Below are positions 36,741 through 45,932 of a stretch of DNA of 64,000 bases, one piece after another. Both the position numbers and the translations under genes were made by a program. Location of the stretch: NCBI RefSeq assembly GCF_002093625.1, contig NZ_MRWD01000020.1:1-64000 (forward strand), read 5' to 3'. This DNA is from Rouxiella silvae (lineage in GTDB: Bacteria; Pseudomonadota; Gammaproteobacteria; Enterobacterales; Enterobacteriaceae). The notes beneath the pieces were generated by a model, which was not told where the DNA came from, made no database searches, and worked only from the letters and a program-made list of their open reading frames with translations. The first letter of the stretch is position 1. The number at the start of each line of letters is the position of its first letter.

Positions 36741-37406
36741 ATGAACTTATTGCACCCACTTAAGCACTACTATCGCACCCGTCCCAGACTGTTGGTTGCA
36801 CTGCTGCTGGCCGTCATCAGCTTCTTCTTGTTACCGGCCAATCAGCCGCTAATGCAGCGACTGCTGATGAGTTGGAACGTTCTGGCGTGGCTGTATCTGC
36901 TTTTTCTGTGGGTACTTATGTTGAAAACGCCCGCCAAGGGGATTGCCCACCTTGCTCGCGCACAAGATGAAAGTGCGGCCACGGTGCTGGCACTGGTGTG
37001 CATAACCTGTCTGGTGAGCATTTTGGCAATATTGTTTGAATTGGGGACAGTAAAAAATCTCGGCGGGGTCGACAAGGTGCAGCATATTGCCTTGACCGCC
37101 GCAACGCTGGTGGTGTCGTGGTCTCTGCTGCCCACCGCCTTTACCATGCACTATGCGCACATGCATTATTTGAATAACGACGACGAGAATAAAGTCCTGC
37201 TGTTTCCCGACAAAATTGCACTGCCCGGTTATTGGGACTTTGCCTATTACGCCTTCACTATCGCCGTGGCGGCGCAAACCGCGGACGTGGGCACCGGCAA
37301 TACCTCAGTGAGGAAAATCTCTCTGTTGCAGGCGGTATTATCCTTTATTTTCAATCTGGCTATTTTGGGGCTTTCGATCAACGTTGGGGCGGGCCTGATG
37401 AGTTAA
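36741..37406 (+). CDS. DUF1345 family inner-membrane protein
   Basis: This 221-residue protein has about five membrane segments (for example LLVALLLAVISFFLLPA, WNVLAWLYLLFLWVLML, LVCITCLVSILAILFEL) and ends in an ILGLSINVGAGL segment. The central HYAHMHYLNNDDENKVLLFP and GYWDFAYYAFTIAVAAQTADVG motifs mark the DUF1345 family, whose function is unknown. It stands alone between protein B and the Ppx-like gene. Confidence 0.8.
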   Translation: MNLLHPLKHYYRTRPRLLVALLLAVISFFLLPANQPLMQRLLMSWNVLAWLYLLFLWVLMLKTPAKGIAHLARAQDESAATVLALVCITCLVSILAILFELGTVKNLGGVDKVQHIALTAATLVVSWSLLPTAFTMHYAHMHYLNNDDENKVLLFPDKIALPGYWDFAYYAFTIAVAAQTADVGTGNTSVRKISLLQAVLSFIFNLAILGLSINVGAGLMS

Positions 37407-37518
37407 TTTTTTGCTCTGACAAAATATCGACATCGAGATTCGACTTGAAATTCATTGCTTAAAGAAGGTATTTCTATTCTTCTTTATTTTTTGCAGTTTA
37501 TTTCAGGGCAGGGCACTC

Positions 37519-38532
37519 ATGATTAAATGTATTAAAAATACTACCGCGATTTTGTGTTTGGTATTCGCTACGCACGCAATGGCAAAAAATTGTACCCAGG
37601 TGCGTGCGGGTATTGATATGGGGTCTGGTACCACTAAAATTCTGGTCAGCGAAGTCAACGTTTGCACCAAAACGCTGGGTAAAGTGCTGTTCGCTCAGGA
37701 AAAGCCCATTGGCTTTAATGAAGACTTGGCCAAGTCTGCCAACAATCAGCTCAGCCCGGAAATTCAACAGCTGGGCGTGACCACCCTCAAAGCGCTGGTC
37801 TTACAGGCACAAAAATTTCATCCTGCGCGCATTACCGGCGTAGCGACTGCCGTTTTTAGAACAGCCGCCAACGGGCCGCAGGTTATTAAGCAGTTTAACC
37901 ATCAAGCGCACGTTTCCCTGCGCGTTATTTCGCAAAAACAGGAGGCTGAATTAGGTTTCCTCTCGGCCAAGGCTGCGTTGAATGACCCCAAAATTAAAGA
38001 CACCGATCTGCTGGTGTGGGACATTGGCGGCGGCTCAATGCAGATGACCACTTATAACCGGATAAATGGCGTTAAAACACCTGAAATTTATCAGGGGAAA
38101 TTAGCGTCGGTCAGCCTGAAAGACATGGTAATTGAAGTGATGATGAACAAAGACCTCAAACAGGTCAGTTCACCGAATCCGGTTGGGCCACTGGCGGGAG
38201 AGATTTTACGGTGGGTGAATTTTTATGCCCGTACGCATGTAAATCCACAAATTATGCAGGCAGCGAGCAGCAAAAAAGTGGTGGGTATTGGTGGCGTGCA
38301 CGGTTATTCTATTAAGGATCAGCTACATCCCATCAACAATCAATACAGTGCTGCCGACCTTGAGCGCGTCGCTCAGATGAAAATTACCCAGTCTGATGCT
38401 CAGTTATCGGGTGATTACCGCGCAACGGATGTGACAAATCTGCTGTTAGTCGAAGGTTTTATGCAGGCATTGAATATTTCAGACGTCACTATAGTGAAGG
38501 CCAACCTGATTCAAGGTACCTTGCTGCAATAA
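37519..38532 (+). CDS. Secreted Ppx/GppA phosphatase-like protein
   Basis: This 337-residue protein has the exopolyphosphatase/pppGpp-phosphatase core of the ASKHA fold: AGIDMGSGTTKILVSEV (first phosphate loop), TAVFRTAANG and LLVWDIGGGSMQMTTYN (second loop). Unlike cytoplasmic Ppx or GppA it starts with a clear signal peptide (ILCLVFATHAMA, about 10-22) and is only about two-thirds as long, lacking the C-terminal HD-like domain. It should act in the periplasm, possibly on polyphosphate or another phosphate ester. It ends at a strong terminator, so it is a single-gene unit. Confidence 0.8.
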   Translation: MIKCIKNTTAILCLVFATHAMAKNCTQVRAGIDMGSGTTKILVSEVNVCTKTLGKVLFAQEKPIGFNEDLAKSANNQLSPEIQQLGVTTLKALVLQAQKFHPARITGVATAVFRTAANGPQVIKQFNHQAHVSLRVISQKQEAELGFLSAKAALNDPKIKDTDLLVWDIGGGSMQMTTYNRINGVKTPEIYQGKLASVSLKDMVIEVMMNKDLKQVSSPNPVGPLAGEILRWVNFYARTHVNPQIMQAASSKKVVGIGGVHGYSIKDQLHPINNQYSAADLERVAQMKITQSDAQLSGDYRATDVTNLLLVEGFMQALNISDVTIVKANLIQGTLLQ

Positions 38533-38543
38533 AAGGTAGCTCA

Positions 38544-38566
38544 GGACGGTAAACGTCTTACCGTCC
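38544..38566 (+). terminator. Terminator of the Ppx-like gene
   Basis: Perfect 9-base arms GGACGGTAA/TTACCGTCC around a 5-base loop, 12 bases after the stop, followed by TATTTCC (a moderate T-run). Confidence 0.7.
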
Positions 38567-38634
38567 TATTTCCTCCGGTTTTCACCGAGGCATTAACAAC
38601 AGGCACAACATTAGTGATAACAAGATATTGCGCA

Positions 38635-39879
38635 ATGAAGACTTTTTTATTGTGCCTGATGGTTTGCGTCAGCAGCGGCTGTAGTACTTTATCCAAAATG
38701 AAAACTGACCCCACTCGCGAACAGGGCCTACGGCTGGCGAGAACCGGTGATATTGGCGCCGAGGTCAACCGTCTTGCACTTCCTCTCATTTTACAGAAAC
38801 AAACTCCGGGACTGGTGGTCGGCGTACTGCTTCCTGACGGTCAAACCCGCGTTTACAGCTACGGCGTAACCGGTGAGCCAGACGGCGGCAAGGTAACCGG
38901 CTCAACACTGTTTGCCGTTGCCTCGGTCAGCAAGGGTTTTTTGGCAGAAATCACCACGCTGATAGTACAAAAGAACGTTTTCCAATGGAATGAAACGCTT
39001 GAAACACTGCTGCCACTCAATACCCCGCTGAGTCGCGATGCCCGTAAAATTACACTGCTACAGCTAGTGACGCATACTTCAGGTCTGCCAAGACAAATGA
39101 TGACTACCGAGATGCTCGGCGGTGTAGTGCAGTACCTGTTTACCGGCGACAATTTCTATCACGCGCTCGACCGGCACAGCCTGGTCGACTACTTGGCCGA
39201 CTTCTCTGCGCCGCAGGATCTCTCCCCGCGCTATTCCAATATTGGCTATGGGTTGCTTGACTACATCCTTGAGTTGCGCACGGGGAAAAAGGTTGAAACG
39301 CTGCTGGCAGAAAATATCACCGGTCCTTTAAAGCTGACGCACACCGGCTATCAGGCCCCAATGCTGCCCGGCTATGCGCAGCGTGCGCTGGGGCATGCTG
39401 GTGACCAGCCGAAATTTATCCGCCGTGGCAGTCAGGTTCCCGACTGGCATTTTTCATCGCTAATGATTGGCGCTGCCGGGCTTTATACCAATGCTGACGA
39501 TCTGCTGACTTACGCCAACGCACATCTCTATCCGACGGGTGACCGCGCCCTTGATAATGCCCTGCGCGACTCCCTTCGCGTGCGCTATGCCCGCAGCAGT
39601 GAGGCGGCGGCCAATGGCTGGATTGTTGATGAAGTGGGCAACCAGAACATTACTTATCAGGTTGGGTTTATCGGCGGTTTTTCCAGCTATATCGGGCTGG
39701 ACACGAGGCACAAAACGGCGGTAGTGGTGTTGCAAAACAGCTTTAACTGGACCAACAACATTGGTCATAAAGTTTTGCAACGAATGGGCGAGGCGATAGA
39801 CAGCAAAAATGACTATGATAAAAATAGCGATGATGTAACGCATAAGAGTTTGAATCATGAGGCGTTACATTTCCATTAA
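38635..39879 (+). CDS. Lipoprotein serine hydrolase of the class C beta-lactamase/esterase family
   Basis: This 414-residue protein begins MKTFLLCLMVCVSSGCST, a lipoprotein signal with the lipobox Cys at residue 16. The serine beta-lactamase-type catalytic motifs follow: FAVASVSKG (SxxK), PRYSNIGYGLLDYI (YxN) and a C-terminal VGFIGGFSSYIGLD segment in place of KTG. Candidate functions are a peptidase/esterase like AmpH or EstB, or beta-lactam hydrolysis; resistance should not be assumed. The ATG at 38635 is chosen because it gives the lipobox at the right distance; an in-frame GTG lies at 38614. Confidence 0.82.
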   Translation: MKTFLLCLMVCVSSGCSTLSKMKTDPTREQGLRLARTGDIGAEVNRLALPLILQKQTPGLVVGVLLPDGQTRVYSYGVTGEPDGGKVTGSTLFAVASVSKGFLAEITTLIVQKNVFQWNETLETLLPLNTPLSRDARKITLLQLVTHTSGLPRQMMTTEMLGGVVQYLFTGDNFYHALDRHSLVDYLADFSAPQDLSPRYSNIGYGLLDYILELRTGKKVETLLAENITGPLKLTHTGYQAPMLPGYAQRALGHAGDQPKFIRRGSQVPDWHFSSLMIGAAGLYTNADDLLTYANAHLYPTGDRALDNALRDSLRVRYARSSEAAANGWIVDEVGNQNITYQVGFIGGFSSYIGLDTRHKTAVVVLQNSFNWTNNIGHKVLQRMGEAIDSKNDYDKNSDDVTHKSLNHEALHFH

Positions 39880-39938
39880 TTGCGGAACCTCATTATTGCC
39901 GCCCCATTTTTGCCATAAACGTACGCAGGAGCAGTTTT

Positions 39939-42002
39939 ATGTCATCAGGCACCACGCACCTCCAAGATACTCCCGACGATTTTATCTGGCTTGAAGAGAT
40001 AAAAGGCGAAACGGCCGTCGATTGGGCCATTCAGCAAAGTAAGCAAACTCGCCGAGAATTCGCCGAAAGCGAACGTTTTGAAGCCGTTCGTGACGACGTC
40101 TTGGATTGCCTAAATGCGTCAACGCAAATCCCTGGTGTGCGCAAATGCGGCAACCTTTTTTATAACTTTTGGCAGGATGAAAAAAATCCTCGCGGCCTGC
40201 TGCGTCGCACCACGTTCGAGTCTTACCGCAGTGACGCCCCTGAGTGGGAAACTGTACTCGACATCGACGCATTGGGCGAAGCAGAGGGCCAGTCATGGGT
40301 CTATTACGGCATTCAGGTGTTAGCGCCAGACTATCAGCATGCCCTGCTGCACCTCTCTCCCGACGGCGGAGATGCCTCGGCTATTCGCGAGTTTGATCTC
40401 TCCGCACTGACTTTTGTTGAAGACGGATTTATCCTTCCCGCCGCCAAAAGCCGCGTTTCGTGGATTGACCGTGACCGGTTGTTTGTTGCGACCGATTTCG
40501 GCCAGGATTCAATGACCACGTCGGGTTACCCGCGCATCGCCAAAATTTGGCAGCGCGGCACGCCGCTTGAGCAAGCAGAGACGCAGTTTGTGGTGGAGCC
40601 AAACGACATGTCAGTGATGGTATTCCATGACGATACGCAGGGCTTTGAGCGCAACTTTGTGGGCAGAGTCATCGATTTCTATCATCGCGAAGTGTTTTTA
40701 CTTGATGAGGAACAGGGACTGTTGGCGATTGACGTGCCGCAGGACGCCAAGTTCAGCACCTGGCGTGACTGGCTGCTGGTTTCTCCAGCCAGCGACTGGC
40801 AGGTTAACGGTGAAACGTACCCTTCCGGCAGTCTGTTGGTGACTGATTTCTCGGACTTTATGGCCGGTGGGCGTCAATTTACATCGCTGTTTACGCCGTG
40901 GGCAACCACCACACTCGATAACTATTCGATGACGCGCGATTACCTTATCCTGAGTGTTATGGACAATGTGGTGAATCGACTTGACGTTCTAAAGCCCGAA
41001 GGGGGACTTTGGACCCGCGCGGGGCTGGGCGATGCGCCAGACTTGAGTAAAATCAGCGCGTCGGGTATTGACGACGAGACTAATGAATTCTTTATGACGG
41101 TGACGGGTTTCCTGCAACCCACCTCGCTGTATTACGGCATATTGGGCGAGGAAAATGGCCGCCCAGCAGAAATTATCAAACAAGCTCCAGGCTATTTTGA
41201 CGCCTCGGCCTATCAGGTTGCGCAAAATTTTGTCATCTCCGACGACGGTACACAGGTTCCTTACTTCGTTATTTCGGCGAAAAATATCGCACTCGACGGC
41301 AGCAACCCGACCCTTCTCTATGGCTACGGCGGATTCGAGATCTCTCTCGACCCTTATTATCTCGGGGTAACCGGTCCGGCGTGGCTCGAGCGCGGCGGCG
41401 TGTTTGTCATCGCCAACATTCGCGGCGGGGGAGAATATGGGCCGCGTTGGCATCAGTCGGCACTGAAGGAAAAGCGCCTGCGTGCCTATGAGGATTTTTC
41501 GTCGGTAGCGAAAGACCTGATTGCCCGCAAAATTACCTCACCGGCGCACCTTGCCGCACAGGGTGGCAGTAACGGTGGCCTGCTGGTAGGCAATATGCTC
41601 ACCCGTTACCCTGAACTTTTTGGCGCTATTATCTGTGAAGTTCCACTGCTCGACATGCAGCGTTATACGCAAATTTCTGCCGGCGCTTCGTGGATAGCCG
41701 AATACGGTGACCCGCAAAAAGCGGATGAGTGGGCCTATATTCAGGCGTTTTCGCCTTATCATAATATCGATCCGTTAAAAATTTATCCGCCGGTGCTGTT
41801 TAGTACCGCGACCAGCGATGACCGCGTTGGCCCTGGGCATGCGCGTAAAATGGCTGCCAAGATGCAGCAGTTGGGCATCGAAGACGTCTATTTTTATGAA
41901 AATACCGAGGGTGGCCACAGCGCAGCGGCAGACAAAGCCCAAAACGCCTTTAAACGCGCGTTGGTCAGTGAATTTTTGTGGCGATACATTGCTGACAAGT
42001 AA
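39939..42002 (+). CDS. Prolyl oligopeptidase family (S9A) serine peptidase
   Basis: This 687-residue protein has an N-terminal beta-propeller (about 70-420) and a C-terminal alpha/beta hydrolase domain. The triad is visible: Ser in GGSNGGLLVGNML (about 547), Asp in TATSDDRVGP (about 630) and His in NTEGGHSAAADKA (about 662). The conserved RGGGEYGPRWHQSALKEKR lies before the Ser. No signal peptide is seen, so it is probably cytoplasmic and cuts short peptides, mostly after proline or basic residues depending on subfamily. Ribosome site GGAGCAG; single-gene unit. Confidence 0.9.
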   Translation: MSSGTTHLQDTPDDFIWLEEIKGETAVDWAIQQSKQTRREFAESERFEAVRDDVLDCLNASTQIPGVRKCGNLFYNFWQDEKNPRGLLRRTTFESYRSDAPEWETVLDIDALGEAEGQSWVYYGIQVLAPDYQHALLHLSPDGGDASAIREFDLSALTFVEDGFILPAAKSRVSWIDRDRLFVATDFGQDSMTTSGYPRIAKIWQRGTPLEQAETQFVVEPNDMSVMVFHDDTQGFERNFVGRVIDFYHREVFLLDEEQGLLAIDVPQDAKFSTWRDWLLVSPASDWQVNGETYPSGSLLVTDFSDFMAGGRQFTSLFTPWATTTLDNYSMTRDYLILSVMDNVVNRLDVLKPEGGLWTRAGLGDAPDLSKISASGIDDETNEFFMTVTGFLQPTSLYYGILGEENGRPAEIIKQAPGYFDASAYQVAQNFVISDDGTQVPYFVISAKNIALDGSNPTLLYGYGGFEISLDPYYLGVTGPAWLERGGVFVIANIRGGGEYGPRWHQSALKEKRLRAYEDFSSVAKDLIARKITSPAHLAAQGGSNGGLLVGNMLTRYPELFGAIICEVPLLDMQRYTQISAGASWIAEYGDPQKADEWAYIQAFSPYHNIDPLKIYPPVLFSTATSDDRVGPGHARKMAAKMQQLGIEDVYFYENTEGGHSAAADKAQNAFKRALVSEFLWRYIADK

Positions 42003-42015
42003 CGGCCTTTAAAAC

Positions 42016-42043
42016 AATGCCCGGTGCGCAAGCTCGGGCATTT
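42016..42043 (+). terminator. Terminator of the prolyl oligopeptidase gene
   Basis: ATGCCCG/CGGGCAT stem with an 11-base loop followed by TTT only; 14 bases after the stop. Confidence 0.55.
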
Positions 42044-42163
42044 CATCCGCCATCTTTCCGTTTTAATTCCTTTCATTAATATTTTGAAATAGTTAAATCA
42101 CTTTCGGTCAGGTAAAAGCGTTGCCCGCCAATCCGTTAACTGTTTATTATTCCGGCATCACTT

Positions 42164-42187
42164 GATAATGGTTCTTATAATCATTTC
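42164..42187. promoter_or_regulatory. Possible Fur box
   Basis: GATAATGGTTCTTATAATCATT contains GATAAT and ATAATCATT blocks resembling the Fur consensus GATAATGATAATCATTATC, though spacing is imperfect. It sits 31-54 bases before the start of a siderophore-type binding protein, a sensible place for iron control. Confidence 0.4.
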
Positions 42188-42217
42188 TATTTTACTATTA
42201 ATTGTTCGGGTACAACC

Positions 42218-43345
42218 ATGTTGAAAAATACTGCGCGCGTGCTGTCCGTTGCTGGCCTGATGGCCACCTCTTTTGCGAGTTTTGCGACTACTTATCCGCT
42301 GACCGTAACCGATATTTCAGGTCAAAAAATCACGATTAATAAAGAGCCTGAACGTATTATCGTTCAGGACGGTCGCGATATCCTATCGCTGGCAGTATTG
42401 GATAAAAGTAACCCGTTCAAGCGCGTTGTAGCCTGGAACAACCTGCTTAAAAATACCGATGCCGGGACTTGGGATATGCTGAAGAGCAAATGGCCAGCAT
42501 CGGCAAAAATCCTTGATATGGGCTTTAGCGATCAGGGGCAAGTCGATCTGGAAACGGTGATTTCAAAAAAACCTGACTTGATGATTGCCCAGATGAGGGC
42601 AAAAAAATCACTGGAGCAGGGCGGCGTTATCGACAAGCTGAATGCGTTGCACATTCCAATCGTATTCGTTGATTACGACATCAATCCTGCAACAGACACC
42701 GCGCCTAGCATCGAACTACTGGGTAAAGTATTGAACCAGGAGAAAAATGCCGCAGCCTACACAAAATTCTACCATGAACACTATCAGCGTATTCAAGATG
42801 CGATTGCTTCCATCAAGAATCGTCCAAACGTATTTATTGAACCGCTGGCTGGCCGTTCCGACTCATGTTGTTTTACTCACGGCGAAACGGGCTGGGGTAA
42901 GCTGATTGAGGCCGTTGGGGCGAAAAATATTGGTTCCGCTCTGCTGCCAGGCGCAACCGGTGAAGTGGCGCTGGAAAAAGTTATTGCAATGAAACCAGAC
43001 GTCTACCTGTTTACCGGTTCTATTCATCCGGGCAAAGGCCAGACAACGATGATGCCGTTTGGTTATGGCGCTTCGCAGGCTGAGGTAGATAAAGAAGCGA
43101 AGGTGCTTATTTCGCGCACTGGCGTTGCTCAGGTGCCTGCGGTGGCCGACAAACATGTTTATGCTGTGTACCACCAGTTCTATAACCATCCTTACAACAT
43201 CGTAGGGATGGAATATCTGGCAAAATTCATTTATCCGCAGCAGTTTAAAGATTTGGACCCAGCGCATACCTATCACGAAATCATCCGTAACTTCACACAG
43301 TTACCGGATCAGAATTTCATTTTCAGCTGGCAGCCTAAGAAGTAG
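42218..43345 (+). CDS. Orphan periplasmic iron-siderophore/metal-type binding protein (TroA/FecB fold)
   Basis: This 375-residue protein has a signal peptide cut after FASFA (about 23). Two lobes joined by a long helix are typical of cluster A-II/III binding proteins: YPLTVTDISGQKITINKEPE at the start, VISKKPDLMIAQ, VFVDYD and VIAMKPDVYLFTG. No permease or ATPase is adjacent, so it must deliver its ligand to a transporter encoded elsewhere. A Fur-like box precedes it. It could bind a ferric siderophore, haem or another metal chelate; the sequence does not decide. Confidence 0.8.
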   Translation: MLKNTARVLSVAGLMATSFASFATTYPLTVTDISGQKITINKEPERIIVQDGRDILSLAVLDKSNPFKRVVAWNNLLKNTDAGTWDMLKSKWPASAKILDMGFSDQGQVDLETVISKKPDLMIAQMRAKKSLEQGGVIDKLNALHIPIVFVDYDINPATDTAPSIELLGKVLNQEKNAAAYTKFYHEHYQRIQDAIASIKNRPNVFIEPLAGRSDSCCFTHGETGWGKLIEAVGAKNIGSALLPGATGEVALEKVIAMKPDVYLFTGSIHPGKGQTTMMPFGYGASQAEVDKEAKVLISRTGVAQVPAVADKHVYAVYHQFYNHPYNIVGMEYLAKFIYPQQFKDLDPAHTYHEIIRNFTQLPDQNFIFSWQPKK

Positions 43346-43376
43346 TCGTACAGAACTTTACGCAGATCACATCTGT

Positions 43377-43452
43377 TGACACTCAGTTAATACATAGAAG
43401 AAACTATTTGTATTAGTGTGAGTGTCAGACTCGGCCATGCTTTCGCATGGCC
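43377..43452 (+). repeat. Two consecutive hairpins between the binding protein and the DUF2076 gene
   Basis: The first (43377-43427) has long imperfect arms beginning TGACACTCA and ending GAGTGTCA, with about 20 paired positions. The second (43433-43452) is a perfect GGCCATGC/GCATGGCC stem with a 4-base loop, ending 13 bases before the ribosome site. The first may end the upstream transcript; the second could affect translation of the next gene. Confidence 0.55.
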
Positions 43453-43478
43453 AGTAATAAACAGTGAAAGGTGATCCC

Positions 43479-44258
43479 ATGCAATCCGAAGAACAGCGTT
43501 TAATTGAAGGTCTTTTCAGCCGTCTGCAACAGGCTGAGTCCAATACCGCACCGCGTGACGCTGAGGCTGAACGCCTAATCCAGTCTTTTGTGAGCAAGCA
43601 ACCGGGTGCGCCTTACTACATGGCTCAGGCCATGATCATTCAAGAAGCCGCGCTTAAGCGTATGAATGCGCAAGTTCAGGAGCTGCAACAGCAGGTTGCT
43701 CAACTGCAAAGTCAGGCGCAAAACAGCAAACCGCAGAGTACAGGTTTCCTGGCCGGTCTGTTTGGCGGTGGCAGCAGTCAGCCACAGAACACCCCGTCTT
43801 CATCAGGCACTGGCCCCATTCCGGGCACTCAAAATAACGCGTGGGGCAATAATGCTGCGCCTGCTCAGCCCGCTTATCAGCAGGCCGCACCGGCAGCCTC
43901 TGCGCCAATCGGCTCTGGATTTATTGGCGGTGCGCTTAAAACTGCCGCCGGCGTAGCGGGCGGCGTGATGTTGGCCGACATGCTGACCGGCATGTTCCAC
44001 CACAGCCAGCCTTCCGAAATCGTTAACATCGTTGAAGATAATCCAGTGACCAATAATAACTTTGATTCAGCCACTGACCCACTTTTGAGCGGTAACAACA
44101 GCTGGGATAATCCGGCGTTTAACGACAACAACAGTAATTTTAGCAACGATAACAACGTCGGAAACGACAATGACAACACTTATTCAGGCTTCCTGGATAA
44201 CTCGGATGACAGCTTCTTTGGCGGTGGTAACGACGACGACGACGATTCATTCTTCTAA
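43479..44258 (+). CDS. DUF2076 family protein
   Basis: This 259-residue protein has the conserved DUF2076 N-terminal helical region (MQSEEQRLIEGLFSRLQQAE, SKQPGAPYYMAQAMIIQE). A Gln-rich coiled coil (about 65-85), a Gly/Pro/Ala linker with a possible membrane-active GGVMLADMLTGMF segment, and a long Asn/Asp-rich acidic tail ending DDDDDSFF follow. The family is common in enterobacteria and periplasm- or envelope-linked, but its function is not known. The ATG at 43479 has an AAAGGTG ribosome site. Confidence 0.85.
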   Translation: MQSEEQRLIEGLFSRLQQAESNTAPRDAEAERLIQSFVSKQPGAPYYMAQAMIIQEAALKRMNAQVQELQQQVAQLQSQAQNSKPQSTGFLAGLFGGGSSQPQNTPSSSGTGPIPGTQNNAWGNNAAPAQPAYQQAAPAASAPIGSGFIGGALKTAAGVAGGVMLADMLTGMFHHSQPSEIVNIVEDNPVTNNNFDSATDPLLSGNNSWDNPAFNDNNSNFSNDNNVGNDNDNTYSGFLDNSDDSFFGGGNDDDDDSFF

Positions 44259-44269
44259 GTTTAGGTACT

Positions 44270-44294
44270 AGGGGCTCCAAAAAAGCCCCTTTTC
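44270..44294 (+). terminator. Terminator of the DUF2076 gene
   Basis: AGGGGCT/AGCCCCT stem with a 7-base loop followed by TTTT, 11 bases after the stop. Confidence 0.85.
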
Positions 44295-44435
44295 GCAGAA
44301 TGAACGTTTGTCGAAAAGCGAAGAGTGAGAGCTTTATCGCTTATTGCAATCGGAATTGTGGACAAAACCTGAATCTGTTGCTGTACTGTTATTGACACAC
44401 GTTTTGTGTCTTACATTCACGTTAAGGTAAGTTTG

Positions 44436-44645
44436 ATGTCTAAGATTAAAGGTAGCGTTAAGTGGTTCAATGAATCAAAAGGTTTTGGTTTCATTACCCC
44501 TGAAGATGGCAGCAAAGATGTTTTCGTTCATTTCTCTGCTATTTCAAGCAATGGTTTCAAAACTCTTGCTGAAGGACAACGTGTAGAGTTCGAAATCACC
44601 AATGGTGCCAAAGGCCCGTCGGCTGCTAACGTTATCGCTATCTAA
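44436..44645 (+). CDS. cspE: Cold-shock protein CspE-type RNA chaperone
   Basis: This 69-residue protein is almost textbook CspE/Csp[21 protein letters not shown] with RNP1 KGFGFI and RNP2 VFVHF. It binds single-stranded RNA, melts hairpins and acts as an antiterminator. The ATG at 44436 is chosen over the longer frame because family members start MSKIKG and a TAAGGTAAG ribosome site precedes it. Position near crcB and tatE matches E. coli cspE. A small GACACA/TGTGTC inverted repeat is in the leader (44394-44410). Confidence 0.93.
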   Translation: MSKIKGSVKWFNESKGFGFITPEDGSKDVFVHFSAISSNGFKTLAEGQRVEFEITNGAKGPSAANVIAI

Positions 44646-44663
44646 CTTTAGCCGAATTCTGAA

Positions 44664-44689
44664 AAACCCGCCGATGCGGGTTTTTTTTT
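44664..44689 (+). terminator. Terminator of cspE
   Basis: AAACCCGC/GCGGGTTT stem with a 4-base loop and nine T residues, 18 bases after the stop. Confidence 0.92.
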
Positions 44690-44723
44690 GTCTGTTATTC
44701 AGCATTTCGCTTAAAAGTTGCGA

Positions 44724-45932
44724 TTAAGCAGCGGCAGTTTTTTTAGCAAAAGTAGGGTGCGCCACCAACACGAAAATGAGAATGGCGATGGCGAAGCAGC
44801 CGCAGAGGGTCAGCGCCATCGACAGTGCCGACGTACCGCCAATGCCGGTCAGCGGCACGCTGGTGGCACCGAGCGCGAACATACTCACGCCAAGCAGCGC
44901 CGAAGCACTGCCGGCATTACGTCCCTGACTCTGCATCGCCAGCGAACCCGCGTTCGGGCCGATAATTCCGATATTTATAATGGAAAAGAACAGCGGCACC
45001 AGCAGCGTAACCAGCGGCGCCTGAAGCGCACCGGCAATCACCAGAATGACGGACGCAACGGCGGCAATGATCAGGCCAATTTTTACCATCATCAGCTCAC
45101 CCCACACGGCCGCCAGACGAGTAGACACCTGCGCAGCAAGCACCAGTCCCATCCCGTTAATGGCAAAGCATAGGCTGAAGGTGACAGGGCTGAGGTGATA
45201 AATCTGCTGCAATACAAATGGTGAAGCGCCGATATAGGCAAACATGCCGGCCATGATAAAGCCCTGTGTCAGGCAAAGGCCCATAAACTGGCGTTCGCGC
45301 AGTAGCATGCCGAGCGATTTGATCATTGCACCTGCGCCGCCCTGCGAGCGCCGCTCTACCGGCAGTGTTTCGTGCAGTTTGGTGGCCGAGAAGATAAACA
45401 GCAGAATAGAAATCGTAGCCAATGCGCCAAAAATTCCGCGCCAACTCAGGAAGGTTAGCAATCCTCCGCCGAGTACTGGCGCAATAATAGGCGCCAGTCC
45501 GTTTACCAGCATCAGCAATGCGAAGAACTTGGTCAGGTCGTGGCCGCTGTAAAGGTCGCGGGCGACTGCGCGAGACAGTACAGCACCGCCAGCACCGGCT
45601 ATGCCCTGCAGCAAACGGGCTATGATTAACTGGTCGATATTGGGCGCCATTGCACACCAGACCGAAGCCCCTAGCAGCAGCATCAGCGAAAGCAACAGCG
45701 GCCGCATTCGACCGAAACGATCACTCAACGGACCAAAGATAAGTTGCCCTGCGCCTAAGCCCAGCAGGCCCGCCGTCAGACTTAGCTGGCTGGTGGCGGT
45801 ATTAGTATTCAGTTCGTTTGCAAGACTCGGCAATGCGGGAAGATAAAGGTCGGTGCAAAGAGGTCCAAGTGCTGCCAGTGAACCTAAAACCAAGGCATAG
45901 CCGAGGCGTTTTTTAACTAAATGATCGCTCAT
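44724..45932 (-). CDS. MFS drug exporter of the Bcr/CflA family
   Basis: This 402-residue, 12-segment membrane protein has the Bcr/CflA hallmarks DLYLPALPSLANELNT in the first loop and FGPLSDRFGRMRPLLLSL (motif A), plus the internal GGAVLSRAVARDLYSG motif. It expels drugs or metabolites by proton antiport. The TetR regulator gene ends on its start codon (1-base overlap), so the two are one transcript and the regulator is its likely controller. Confidence 0.88.
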   Translation of the reverse strand: MSDHLVKKRLGYALVLGSLAALGPLCTDLYLPALPSLANELNTNTATSQLSLTAGLLGLGAGQLIFGPLSDRFGRMRPLLLSLMLLLGASVWCAMAPNIDQLIIARLLQGIAGAGGAVLSRAVARDLYSGHDLTKFFALLMLVNGLAPIIAPVLGGGLLTFLSWRGIFGALATISILLFIFSATKLHETLPVERRSQGGAGAMIKSLGMLLRERQFMGLCLTQGFIMAGMFAYIGASPFVLQQIYHLSPVTFSLCFAINGMGLVLAAQVSTRLAAVWGELMMVKIGLIIAAVASVILVIAGALQAPLVTLLVPLFFSIINIGIIGPNAGSLAMQSQGRNAGSASALLGVSMFALGATSVPLTGIGGTSALSMALTLCGCFAIAILIFVLVAHPTFAKKTAAA

